Source of the DNA: Symsagittifera roscoffensis
Taxonomy: Eukaryota; Xenacoelomorpha; Acoela; Convolutidae
Assembly (NCBI RefSeq): GCF_963678635.1
Contig: NC_087064.1
Location: forward strand, 80,265,526-80,327,525
DNA: 62,000 nt
Direction: 5' to 3'
Below, one piece after another: positions 50,988 through 61,593 of the stretch. Position 1 is the first letter of the stretch. Each line of letters begins with the position of its first letter. Position numbers and translations under genes: made by a program. A model generated the notes under the pieces. It was not told the DNA's origin. It did no database searches and worked only from the letters and a program-made list of their open reading frames with translations.

Positions 50988-53900
50988 TCATCGGAAACCA
51001 TGTCTTGCTATCCACGTATTGATCAGGTGGTCGCATGTCTCTTCCGCCGAGGCAGTTATGCAGGGCACGGCCTCTGCATACTTCGTGAAGTTATCTATCA
51101 TGACCAAGACTTGGTTATAATCGCTGTCTGTCATGCATATCTTTTGGTGATCTATCTGCACCACCTCGTTGAATTCAGACGACTCAATCGATTGTAAAGG
51201 AAATCGTAATTTCCTTGGATCCTTGACCTGTTGGCATGACAGGCACGCTGTTACCCATTTCTCACATGCCTTTTTCATTCCAGGCCACTCAAAGCGCTTC
51301 AGGATCCTCTGATACACTTTGTCGATCCCTTGATGGCCCATCTGATCATGCGACCTGAATAATAGTTCTGTCTGATAGAGTTGCGGCAACACTATCGCGT
51401 TATATTTGTATAAGACCTTGTCTTCTTCTCTTCTTGTGCAAGCCACGATCCCTTCCTTGTTCAGATATAATCTCCCCTCCTTCTGCATGAAGTATTGTCT
51501 CAGGATCCTATAGCTGTCTTCTTCCAGGTCACCTTTGTCAGGTGCACCGTTTTCTATCCACCTTTTTAGGTTGCTTGTCATGCGATCATTTCTCTGCGCC
51601 CTTAGAAGGTCCGAGAGTCTGTATCTCGCCTTCAAGTACGTCTTCATGACCCTCATCTGACTATTCAGCTCGTTGGGCTGATGTGTGTCTTCTTCCATCT
51701 TAACGCACCAAATCTTCGCCAACGGTTGTGTTTCTTGCTGAAACGGTTGAAGATCAGTCCTGACTGCCTCTTTCTGCGGCAACAGGCTTATCGAGCGTTT
51801 CGATACCGCTATCGTTTCTAAGTCATCCACTGCGTTGTCAAAGACTCTTTCGCTTGGTATTAGGTAGCGATCACTGTCAGGATCCTGGTACACCTCTCTG
51901 TCCAGGTCCCTTGCCCGAGTTTCCACTAGTAGCGTTTGTATCGCTAGTTCTGACAGTTCGGATCCCGAACTCGAGTTCCTGTCTGAATAGGTGTCCATTC
52001 TTGAGTTTCGGGAATCGTCATCCATCGAAGAGGTTGTGCTGGAGACTGCGCTCTCCTCCAGATCATGTCTGTGCTTTCTTCGCATCCATCTGAACTCCCC
52101 GGACAAAACCTTGTTCTCTAGATCCTGTTTCTTATCAGGAATTTTCTCGTTTATCTCAGACTCCCCGGACAAATTTCCTTGTCCCGGGTGTTGATCTTGT
52201 GATCGCTGGTTCTTTTCATCATCCGTCTCCCCGGACAAATGGTCCTGCAGCAGATTTTGTTCTACCTCTTCACCCTCTTTATCCCGGTCCACAAAGGTGA
52301 CGGTTTTCTTTCGCTTGCTGCTATCCTGTTCTTTCTGTCCGTAAGAGGTATTTGTTAAAATCTCTTGGGGTATTGAGGACACTAGTTGCTGAACTATTGT
52401 CCTGCAATCCCTTTCGTTCTCTTCGTGCTGTCGTCTGGACGGCATGATCTTCACCTTCTCACTGACTGTTAGCGATGCCACTGCTGCTGTCCACTCGGGG
52501 TCATCTCTGGTCACTTCTCTTTCTAACAATCCACCCAGCATCCGCATCACTTGTGGTGTGACTTGCACCGTTTTATCCAATAATGAGAGGCTGTTTATAT
52601 TCATGCGAGAGAATTCTTGCTGGACCAGGTTCGAGCGCAGCAACAAATCCAAGGGGAGCGGGTCCTCCTTGGACAGGATCTTTATCTCGGCTGCTTTCTC
52701 TACAGGTAGCTCAGGGTGCCCTGGAATTGGATGTCCAGACTTATCCAACCATCTCGTCAAGGGAAGCGCTTCATAAGTTTCTTTGTCCAGAAACGAGAAT
52801 CCCTCCTTTATTTCCGCCTGATTGGCCTGTTTCTGCTCCAATCTTTCATAGAACTCAGTTTTCTTGCTGAGGCTGTCAGCATTCTGGTGTTTATCACGCA
52901 TCCTATGTTCGATTATCATATGGTAGCCATCCAATCTTACTATCCATCTACCAATATAACTCTGATCCATCGAGTAGGTTTTCAACCAGGATAACGCTCT
53001 GTTGTCCACGCGTAACTTGAAGGGAGCGCTCCCCAAGTATGCACGGTACTTTTCCACGAAGGTGACTACTGCAAACATTTCTGCTTTCGGTGCGCCATAT
53101 TTCATCTCTGTGTCACTCAAGACCTTGCTGCCGTATGCAATGGGACGGAGAACCGTTCTTCCGTTCCATTCTTGCTCTTGATGCAAGATTCCTGAGATGG
53201 CCACCACCGATGCGTCTGTGTCGAGAACATACATGCCCTTTTCTGTAGGCATGCCCAGCACTGGCGCTTCGCACAGTTCCCGCTTTATGTTCTCGAAAGC
53301 AACCTGTGCCTCATCGTTCCATTCGAACTTTTTCCCTTTGTTGCGCATCAGCTTCTGCATCGGGTACACCTTGTCCGCATATCCTTTAATGAATTCACGG
53401 TAATAATTGGCAAACCCCAGGAAGCTCATTAGCTGTGTGTCCGTCCTCGGAGCCTTCCATGTCAGCACAGCCTCTACTGCTTCCGGATCTGGCCTCACAC
53501 CATGCCTGTCCACCATTCTTCCCAGGTACTTGATCGAATCCCTAAGGATTTCACATTTCGATGGTTTGCATTTCAAGCCTGCTCTTTTCATACATCCGAA
53601 GACCTCATCGAGCCGATCAATGTGATCCTCCAGGGTCGGTGTCGCTATGACTACGTCATCCACGTAGCACATCAAGAGATTCCCGTACTTTTTGGTCACT
53701 CCTGTCAAAGCCTGAGCCATCAGCCTTTGAAAAGTTGCTGTTGCATTGCACAAGCCGAAGGGCATCCTCTTCCACTGGTACAACCCCAATTCGCACGCGA
53801 ATCCGGTTTTCTCTCTGTCCTTCTTTCGCAGAGGGACCTGCCAGAAGGCAGAGCCTAAGTCCAATGTGGTGAAGAACTTGGCATCACCAAGTTTAGATGG

Positions 53901-56327
53901 GCTCTCGTCTATTCGCGGTATCGGGTACGCATCTTTTATTGTTAGCGCGTTCAAGTAACGAAAGTCGCAACAAAATCTAAGCTGCCCCCCTTTCCTTTTC
54001 GCCATTACTACCCCGCAAGCCCATGGCGATTTCGAGGGTTCTATCATGTCGTATTCAAGCAACATTTCTATTTCCGCTCGGCACGCTTCCGATTTGTGTG
54101 TTGTCGTTCGTCTCGCGCCCTCTCTGTGCGGAACGGCACCTACTTCCAGCTCAATTTCGTGTTCTACGAAGTTACAGCAACCGATGTCCGCTTTATGTTT
54201 CGAAAATACATCTGCGTTCCGATATAAAACGTCCCGCAATTTTTCAAAATCTCCCTCACCTATTTTCCCTTTTAAATGTTCTATTTCTGGCAAAACCGGT
54301 TTGTCAGAATCTAGTTCATATGACGAGGGGCGTTCCGGAAAATTCGAGCAGCTTGATAAGCCGTCGTCCATTTCGGATTTCATTGAAAACAATTTATGAA
54401 TAAATTTTAATTCATTAATTCTCTTTAAAATTTTATCTTTATTTGCATGATAAGGACAGTCTTTCACACTATATTTCTTCAAGTTTTGTGTCTCCTCATA
54501 GTCGGTCCTCATCGGCAAAGCGTAGCCAAGCTTCTTTCCACGCTGGATTGAAACCGTGGTGTCCAGTGTGTTCAACAACACACTGACACACAGTCCATTT
54601 CGCGTTACCGAGAAGCTCCGGCCTAAAATCACCGAACTCTGACTATTTGGATTCGGTACTAAGCAAACCTGTTTACTATCACTCAACGAATTTAAATTTC
54701 TCATTCTAAAAATTGCTACTACAGCTTGTCCTGGTTTTAATTTTACTTTTCTATCCAAAAAAACTGGTACATTATTTTCGTCTGTTATTATCCTATTAAT
54801 TGGTCTCTTAACATACTTTCGGTCCGGGTTTCTAATCCGTATCAGACCGTTGTTCAAGTCAATCATCACGTCAAAATTCCTGACAAAATCTCTGCCCAAG
54901 ATGAATTGGTCGGCATCGTCCAGATTCTCTACCACCAGGAAGCTCATCCAAAGATCCCGTCCTCCCATGTGGAGGACCGTTATTGGTGTTCTTCCGGCTA
55001 CGTAGATAGCTCCTCGATTGGCTGCGGCCAGTCGGAGATTCGTTGGAATTAGATCTTCCCGCGTGAAGCCCATTCTTTCCCAAGTTTTTATCGGCATCAC
55101 ACTCACTACCGCTCCTGTGTCCAGAAGCCCTGTGACTCCGATTTTTGTTCCGTTGGTGTCGAGCAGATGTGCTGTCACATCTGCTTCATATCCAATGTGT
55201 ACTGCGTCTTGTTCCATCATGGCGTCATGGCCTATCCTGCGGACCTTGAGTTCCTCTTCTCCCAAATAGATCTGCCCCATTTGGTCATCATCTGTTGTTA
55301 CATAAGTCCTGGTGTAGATACTGATTCCATCCACGTTCAGCATTACTTGATACGGCCCATAGACCTCTAGGTAGCGTCCATGAAGTTTCTTCATGCGAGG
55401 GCCACCCGTCGTTAGTAGTGCTCGCACAGCTCTCGACTCGGTGCGTGGCTCCACCTGTCTCAGATAATCTGCATATGTGTCCAAATGCATCAAAGTGAAC
55501 TCTGACGGTTCACTCAGATTTCGTATTACCTGGTACCCAGCCACTGAGATTATCGACTGTATCTTATTTCCCTGCGGTACCATGCCGAACCTCTTACCGG
55601 AGATCACTTTAAGTTTCATGTCTAAACTGCTTGGTGTTTTCGTCTCTTCGAACTCCGTTGCTTCGAAGTTGTTCAATTGCTCCTGAAGCTTTTCATTTTC
55701 CAGTTCAAGTTTCACTTTTTGTTCGATCTCTTTCGTCACCAATTCCTGTTGTACTCTATTTAGAGCATCCCTTGCGGCTGCCTTATAATCGATCTTGAAG
55801 TCCTCAGCCGCAGTTGCCGGTTCCGGCTCACGTGTCTCCCCTGCTACCGCTTGCATTTTCTTTGCCGCCAGCTCTTGAGGTTTATCCTTTCTGCGTGCCT
55901 CCGCTTCACTCAAAAGTCGAGCCTTGCTGGCTTTCACTCCTGACAAAGCTTCTTCATGTCTTGGATGCTTGATGTCTGCCACTGCATCCCAGAATTGCGG
56001 ACAATCTGATTTAAAATGACCTTCCAAGTTGCAAAAGAAACATCTCGGGCCGAATTTCGCAATTACTCCTCTCATGAAATCCTCATGGTCCAACTCTGAC
56101 GCATCTTCGTCCTCGAGGCTAAAGCCTGTTGCTTTCATGCCTTGTTTGTAAGCTGGGCATGCTGACACATGATGGTCTGTTGAACTGCAATTAGCACAAG
56201 AACGTCTCTTGTCCATATCATCCCTCGGTTTGTACCAATTGTTCCCTTGGTTTTCTGGTCCGTTGTTAAAATTTCCATAATTGCTCTTGTAATATCCAGA
56301 TCTCGAAGGAGATTTCAACAAAAGATA
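50988..56327 (-). CDS. pol: Pol, N-terminal part: two zinc knuckles, protease, RT, RNase H, integrase zinc domain and start of core
   Basis: In the same frame as gag, directly after its TAG; numbering below counts from codon 56321. Two C-x2-C-x4-H-x4-C knuckles lie at C42-C55 and C94-C107. Protease has D-T-G-A at 401-404 and I-L-G-R-D at 474-478. RT has D821 (L-D-L-G-S-A-F) and Y-V-D-D at 886-889. RNase H has D1036, E1081, D1106 and D1149. The integrase HHCC has H1658, H1663, C1693 and C1696; core D1724. A long Glu/Lys/Ser-rich spacer (about 1170-1640) contains three L-S-G-E repeats. The frame ends at a TGA (50988-50990) inside the integrase core where homologous sequence continues in another frame. 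All RT and RNase H catalytic residues are present. Confidence 0.92.
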   Translation of the reverse strand, partial: YLLLKSPSRSGYYKSNYGNFNNGPENQGNNWYKPRDDMDKRRSCANCSSTDHHVSACPAYKQGMKATGFSLEDEDASELDHEDFMRGVIAKFGPRCFFCNLEGHFKSDCPQFWDAVADIKHPRHEEALSGVKASKARLLSEAEARRKDKPQELAAKKMQAVAGETREPEPATAAEDFKIDYKAAARDALNRVQQELVTKEIEQKVKLELENEKLQEQLNNFEATEFEETKTPSSLDMKLKVISGKRFGMVPQGNKIQSIISVAGYQVIRNLSEPSEFTLMHLDTYADYLRQVEPRTESRAVRALLTTGGPRMKKLHGRYLEVYGPYQVMLNVDGISIYTRTYVTTDDDQMGQIYLGEEELKVRRIGHDAMMEQDAVHIGYEADVTAHLLDTNGTKIGVTGLLDTGAVVSVMPIKTWERMGFTREDLIPTNLRLAAANRGAIYVAGRTPITVLHMGGRDLWMSFLVVENLDDADQFILGRDFVRNFDVMIDLNNGLIRIRNPDRKYVKRPINRIITDENNVPVFLDRKVKLKPGQAVVAIFRMRNLNSLSDSKQVCLVPNPNSQSSVILGRSFSVTRNGLCVSVLLNTLDTTVSIQRGKKLGYALPMRTDYEETQNLKKYSVKDCPYHANKDKILKRINELKFIHKLFSMKSEMDDGLSSCSNFPERPSSYELDSDKPVLPEIEHLKGKIGEGDFEKLRDVLYRNADVFSKHKADIGCCNFVEHEIELEVGAVPHREGARRTTTHKSEACRAEIEMLLEYDMIEPSKSPWACGVVMAKRKGGQLRFCCDFRYLNALTIKDAYPIPRIDESPSKLGDAKFFTTLDLGSAFWQVPLRKKDREKTGFACELGLYQWKRMPFGLCNATATFQRLMAQALTGVTKKYGNLLMCYVDDVVIATPTLEDHIDRLDEVFGCMKRAGLKCKPSKCEILRDSIKYLGRMVDRHGVRPDPEAVEAVLTWKAPRTDTQLMSFLGFANYYREFIKGYADKVYPMQKLMRNKGKKFEWNDEAQVAFENIKRELCEAPVLGMPTEKGMYVLDTDASVVAISGILHQEQEWNGRTVLRPIAYGSKVLSDTEMKYGAPKAEMFAVVTFVEKYRAYLGSAPFKLRVDNRALSWLKTYSMDQSYIGRWIVRLDGYHMIIEHRMRDKHQNADSLSKKTEFYERLEQKQANQAEIKEGFSFLDKETYEALPLTRWLDKSGHPIPGHPELPVEKAAEIKILSKEDPLPLDLLLRSNLVQQEFSRMNINSLSLLDKTVQVTPQVMRMLGGLLEREVTRDDPEWTAAVASLTVSEKVKIMPSRRQHEENERDCRTIVQQLVSSIPQEILTNTSYGQKEQDSSKRKKTVTFVDRDKEGEEVEQNLLQDHLSGETDDEKNQRSQDQHPGQGNLSGESEINEKIPDKKQDLENKVLSGEFRWMRRKHRHDLEESAVSSTTSSMDDDSRNSRMDTYSDRNSSSGSELSELAIQTLLVETRARDLDREVYQDPDSDRYLIPSERVFDNAVDDLETIAVSKRSISLLPQKEAVRTDLQPFQQETQPLAKIWCVKMEEDTHQPNELNSQMRVMKTYLKARYRLSDLLRAQRNDRMTSNLKRWIENGAPDKGDLEEDSYRILRQYFMQKEGRLYLNKEGIVACTRREEDKVLYKYNAIVLPQLYQTELLFRSHDQMGHQGIDKVYQRILKRFEWPGMKKACEKWVTACLSCQQVKDPRKLRFPLQSIESSEFNEVVQIDHQKICMTDSDYNQVLVMIDNFTKYAEAVPCITASAEETCDHLINTWIARHGFR

Positions 56328-56330
56328 CTA
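56328..56330 (-). other. In-frame TAG between gag and pol
   Basis: The codon order around it is AAA TCA AAA TAG TAT CTT. Gag and Pol are in the same frame on both sides. It is either a readthrough stop or a single-base change from a sense codon (for example GAG). Confidence 0.9.
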
Positions 56331-58448
56331 TTTTGATTTGAGCCTCAACTCCTCCGGTGTTGGCGCATTAGTTGATAGTGGTGTGTAATGCGTTGCTAGC
56401 ATCGTACGAAGTTCATCATTCTTCACACCATCAATAAATTTCGAGGCTACGGCCAAGTTCATTCTTCGGTTTGACTCGTCCGGTTGGCTGCGTCTCCTCA
56501 GCAATTCCAAATCATCGAGAAACTTGTCTATCGTTTCATCTTCTCGTTGCCTCCGTTTCTCGAAGCGCATCATCGCCTGGTGCCCCTGCACCCCTGATCC
56601 AAAACGGTTTAACAAGATTTCGAAGATTTTCTCAGCAGTGTCACGTTGATATTGCTTCTTGGCCATGACACAGTTCAGGGCTGTCCCTTCCAAGTTGCTG
56701 GTGAGCGCACCGCAATCCTGTCTCTCCGACAAGTCCTCTTCCTCAAAATGCAACTTCATTACCTCTATCCAGGTATCAATACAGCCATCAGATTCGTCTT
56801 TGTAGCATCTTGGTTTCTTAAAGACTCTTCTGGACTTCTCACTGCGTTCATTGGTTCTAGATAACCTCGTCAGGAATGTCTCCAAAGACCTGTTCAGGGG
56901 TTCAAATGCTGTGGCCATTGCCGTAGCATCCCTTGAGTGTCCCGCTTGAGTGTCCTCACACCTCGTCGAAGGCTCTGTGTTCGGTGCTTCCCTGCAATCC
57001 GAACCACCATGAGTGTTTCCCGCTTGGCCCACATGACTCCTCCTTGGGCTTGCATGCCCCCTGTTGCCGGAATCACTTCTCCCAGTCGCATATGTGCTTT
57101 GCGTTGGTCGTTCGTTAGAGGTTTGTCTGTTCCCCGTTGAACTTGCTCTACTGTTCGGGCCCCATGCTGTATTACCCCTTGTGGCATAGCCTGATGAACT
57201 GCCCCTGCCTCTAGTGGATCCATACGTCTTCCTCCTTTGATGTTCATTGAAGTTCACCCTCGGTTCCCTGCTGGGACCTCCCGAGTTCGGCTCTCCTTCT
57301 TTTGGTCCACTCTTGCTGCTTAGTAGCCCGTCCAACCTATCCATGATAGCCTGAGTTCGCCTCTCCATCATCGCGTCTATCTTTGTGTCAAGAGTCCCAA
57401 GATACTGCTCTTGCTGAATTCTTAACTTCTCCATGTCGGCTCTTAAGCGTAACTCCCTCTGTTCCGCCTCTCTTGTCATTCGCGACAAGTTCCTCGTCAT
57501 ATGTTCGTCCGTTCTTTTTTTCAAGCGTTTTTCGCTTCTGCCAACTTCTTGTCTGTTGCGGTTTATTTCTTCCCGCAGACTTTCTCTTTCAATGTGAACT
57601 GCTCTTTCTAGTTCACTCATCCTTATCGACATCTGTTCATTTTGTTCTCCTAAACTGTCCACTATGTTGTTTAAGGCTTCCTCTAGTGCTGCCCCGTTAT
57701 CCATGAGTGGCGTCACTAGTGGTGGTGTAACCCTGTCGGTCCCAGGTAACTTCGTGCTGGTCGTGATCCGGGCCTTGACTCTCTGCTTCAACGTCTTTTC
57801 ATTATTTATTTCAGGATCCATTAACGCGCTGCCAAGCCCTCTGGTTCTACTCTCTCCAGGTTGTGGCTCCGAACTTGTCCTAATCGCGAAGTCCTTTGAC
57901 TGGCCCGGTGTGTTTGCCTCTTTGCTTATCGTTGTCACTACACCAAATTTGTCCATGGTTCCAGTCTCTCTTCCGACGTGTGTCTCACTCTCCTGGATCG
58001 AACTATTGAGGCTGACTTGAGATCCAAAGTCCCCTTGCTCCTCTTCATCCTCTTCCTCCTGGGTTTCAACTTCGTTCCCCGCGCCTCCTCCCATGGTGAA
58101 TGGAAAGATGTTTCCGAAGGTGTTCTTCATTCTTTCTGAGAACGATGATGACGTTGTTTGTTTCCCAGTTCGGCCTGCCATCATAGTGTTGTCTGTCGGA
58201 GATCTTCTCGTTGCCGCTACTTCAGTTGAGATGTCGGACAGTTCCGACATCTCTTCCCGATCCAATGTCCCGGTGGAAGTGGCAAAATCATGGCCTTGTT
58301 CTACCGGGGTAGATTCAATCGCCAGCCTTCTGCCTCTTCCTTCCAGTCCATTTACTTCCTGGTCATTCATGGTCTGGTCCGTATTGACCTCCACTTCTAA
58401 CAGTTTTCTTCGCTCTTCTGAGGTCTTCTGACTTCTCGTTTCAACCAT
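56331..58448 (-). CDS. gag: Gag of the giant element
   Basis: ATG at 58448, 706 codons to the TAG. The N-terminal half is low-complexity with an acidic stretch (EEDEEEQGDF, about 130-145) and a long coiled coil (about 265-375, SELERAVHIERESLREEI...). The C-terminal part (about 535-690) is a Ty3-type retrotransposon Gag/capsid domain: GCIDTWIEVMKLHFEEEDLS, LTSNLEGTALNCVMAKK, FEKRRQREDETIDKFLDDLE. The nucleocapsid zinc knuckles are not here but at the start of Pol, beyond the TAG, so a Gag stopping at TAG would lack them. Confidence 0.9.
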
Positions 58449-59374
58449 TCTGCCTGAAACCGTCCCCCTTTTGTCAGACCGGGATCGCTTGATTCAATCC
58501 ACAAAAGGATCGTTCATCGTTTTTCTTTGCTTTTCAGGTATGAATTTCCTAGAGCTATTACCTCGTTTTGGTATCCTTGACTTGTCTAGACTCATTCTCT
58601 ATTTGTCACTTTCCAATGCCTACTCTTTACTCAATTTCTAGAGACCTTATAGTTTTATTAACAATAATAATGACACAACACAATAAATTTCACCAGATTC
58701 TATTAAATAGTGACCACGAATCCCTGTATGTTGTCAGAGTACAGTTTGTATAAAATTTATTCACACTAACCGATTATCGGTCCAAAGATTTTGAAATTAG
58801 CACAATATGATGTTATCAGTCAATTTAAAAGATAGTGTACTCACTACCCAATCAAGCACAGTTTACGTTGATTTAAAATCAAAAACAAATAATTTATTTT
58901 GACACAATATGAATGTATATATAAAAAAAAACGTATGTGTCTTGTACTCTTAGTCGGTCGCAGTACAATAGTCGAACCTGTCTTTTAAAGAAAAAACTTT
59001 CCCTGCTCGGTGCCGCACCAAACAGACAAAAGTTTGAAGGCAGTAATTTTCTCAAGTGGGCGTCTATTGCACCCACCGAGTACTGTGTTACCTATCTGCC
59101 TTCGGACTGCCCGAGCTAGACCTAATAAAATCCTCAGGGCATTCACTTTTCCCAAAAACGTATTATGTTTCAATCCACACCAATGAATCACGCTCTTTTT
59201 AATTTAGACTTAGTGTCGCGAATATCCGAGTTCGGACCTGTTTTGTATTAGTCTGGTTCTTATTGAAAGGCAAGTTACCAGTGCAGTAACTGATACCTAG
59301 CCTGTGTGCTAATAACCTAATACCTCTCACTTTTTAGTCTTTCTTTCGTCTACCTAAGTCCTTAATAAAATAAT

Positions 59375-61030
59375 ACCCCTCCGGATTGGCACAAATAGGA
59401 CCCTTCCGGATTGATAGAATCTAGACCCCTCCGGATTTGGACCCCTCTGAGTTGGTTAATAGAAGACCCCTCCGGATTTGGACCCCTCCGAATTAGCAAC
59501 TATAAGACCCCTCCGGATTCGGACCCCTCCGGATTCGGACCCCTCCTAACTTGAAAATGTTTGACCCCTCCGGATTGGGAGCCCTCCGGTTTTGTAAAAG
59601 TAGCTTTTCGGAGATTTCCTTTTTTCAACCTATACCCCTCCTGATTGATACGTTCTCCGATGCAATTATGCTCTTTCAATTAACTGGGAAGGGTATGTGC
59701 TACCTTCCTAGACCCTTCCGGATTGAAGTTAAGCTTCTTATTTGACAATTCACACCAACGGTGAAGGGTCTTATCGCTGGCCTAACTTCGGCTCGATTAA
59801 AATTTTGCTGTGCCTTTAGCCCTCCCTTTTGGTCTAGAATGGCCTACAGTTACTTTATTCAACCGCTATTACCTTTTGGTAGGGGTCTAAGGGTTTTTCA
59901 GAAAAATTTATAAAACGTGAAGGGTGTACCCCTCCGGATTTGTGTAATTTGCTAAAAACAATCTCCAAAAATTTTCTCGCTCGCTTTTTCGAGTAATTCT
60001 CTTTCCTACTAGTAAGTTCAGCTAATTTCTGATCTAATGGTACCAAGATTGACCGGATTTGTCTAGTTGTCGAAAAGTTATTAGCCAAAACGTCTTTCTT
60101 GCAAACTCAAAAAATTTCTCATTTATAGGTTCCACCTAACTTTTTCCGCAAATCTGGTCCTTTCGACCTGAAAATTATTGATCCGAGCTCAGAAGGCCTA
60201 TACTCTTCTAGTTCAATGCAAAAGACCCGATCTAAAACGCTTTTGTAGAAAAAATTTTGCGAAAAACTATGCTACCTGGACCCCTCCGGATTGATGAATC
60301 CACCAAATCAAACACGTTATGTCCGATTTCTCTGCAACCCGGAAGGCTTTCGGGTAGCGGGTTTTAAAACTTGTAGATTCACTAGTGGACGTTGTCCGAA
60401 CAACTATTTTTACTGTTGTAACTCAAAAATTTCAAAAAATTTTCTAAATTTATATTGTTTCGTTTTCTCAAAAATCACGAAAATTCGGTTTTTGGTTCCA
60501 AAATAGTTCCAACCACTTCCGAACTAAACTTAACCGGTTCTATCTATTGTGGTAGTGCAGTTACGATGTAACACACTAACTTAGCGCTTTTTTCCGTTTG
60601 AAAAAATATCGATATCTCAAAAATCGCGACTTGTGGGGGGATCAAAATATCGCTATTTTGACCCTAAAAACCGGTCTGTTTTCGTTGTTTTTCACTGAAA
60701 AACGATATAAGACTATTAATATAGGCTAAATAAAAAATAATATTAGTAATACTATACCCCTCCGGGCTTCCTTAATATCCGAATTAAGGTGCTTAACTCG
60801 GATATTCGCAGTTCGGTGAAGGGTCACTACAGTGCAGCACTGTCGAGCCCCCCACAGATTACTATCTTACTTTTTGTACCAAAAGGGATACAAAACTTGT
60901 TAACGATACCCAACAGTCGATTGTTGTTGTCGTTGAGCCCCTTCTTGTTGCTCCTTGTACTGCTTGCCGGATCGGTCTTCACCCAAGACCCTTCCGAATT
61001 GAGCGCAAATCAGCTGACCCTTCCGGATTG
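59375..61030 (-). repeat. Dispersed AATCCGGAGGGGT motif array in the leader
   Basis: On the plus strand acccctccggatt or a close variant occurs at about 59375, 59400, 59425, 59441, 59466, 59482, 59507, 59523, 59539, 59564, 59632, 59712, 59929, 60280, 60754, 60985 and 61016. In the first 200 bases the spacing is often 16 or 25. The core TCCGGA is palindromic. A related form, aatccggaaggct, occurs at 61433 and in the LTR. Confidence 0.9.
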
Positions 61031-61564
61031 AGCGCAATTTATCATTAACGTGCTTAAATGCTCAAATAACCCTACAGTACAAGCCTCACAAACGGGCTAC
61101 AAAACTGATCGTAACGATCCTGACTGATATAATTGCCTGTAACAACAATATATCTATCAACAACAAACGGGGGGGTCGGATCACATCTTGTCTGGGGGGA
61201 TGATTTCTACTGATTTTTTACTTTTTTTTTTAACTGTTTTTGGTTTTTTCGGTTATTTTTTATGTTTTTTGTTTTTCTTGGGTACTATACTACTTTTTGT
61301 TTGGTTTTACTTATATCTTTAAGTGTTTTTGGTCACAAACCACTCAGGGGATGAGGGGTTCGCGATTCCCCCCACCCTTCCTGGTTCGTGAATTTTCGGT
61401 CTTAACTAGGTTAAAAAACTATTCACGGTAATCCGGAAGGCTTCCGCGCTCCAAACTACCCTTCCGCCCCGGCGGTTCAGGCCTATTAAGGGCGTTAATG
61501 TGAGCATCCGCTCGGCGCGGAGTGCTCGTTAACGGTTCTGCCGGTCATGATGTTAAAAAAGAAT

Positions 61565-61581
61565 AACACCCAGGAGCGCCA
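61565..61581 (-). promoter_or_regulatory. Candidate primer binding site
   Basis: The minus strand reads TGGCGCTCCTGGGTGTT, starting with TGG as required for pairing to a tRNA 3' CCA. It starts 12 nt inside the LTR edge, farther than usual. I could not name the tRNA. Confidence 0.35.
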
Positions 61582-61593
61582 TAAAAACATGTA

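Larger units (their letters stand above)
58449..61593 (-). other. Long 5' leader of the giant element
   Basis: About 3.1 kb between the inner edge of the right LTR and the gag ATG. There are no substantial ORFs. It carries the CCGGA motif array and several poly-T/poly-A blocks. A candidate splice donor (minus strand AAAAAGTAAGATA) lies at about 60870. Packaging and dimerisation signals are expected in this interval. Confidence 0.75.
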
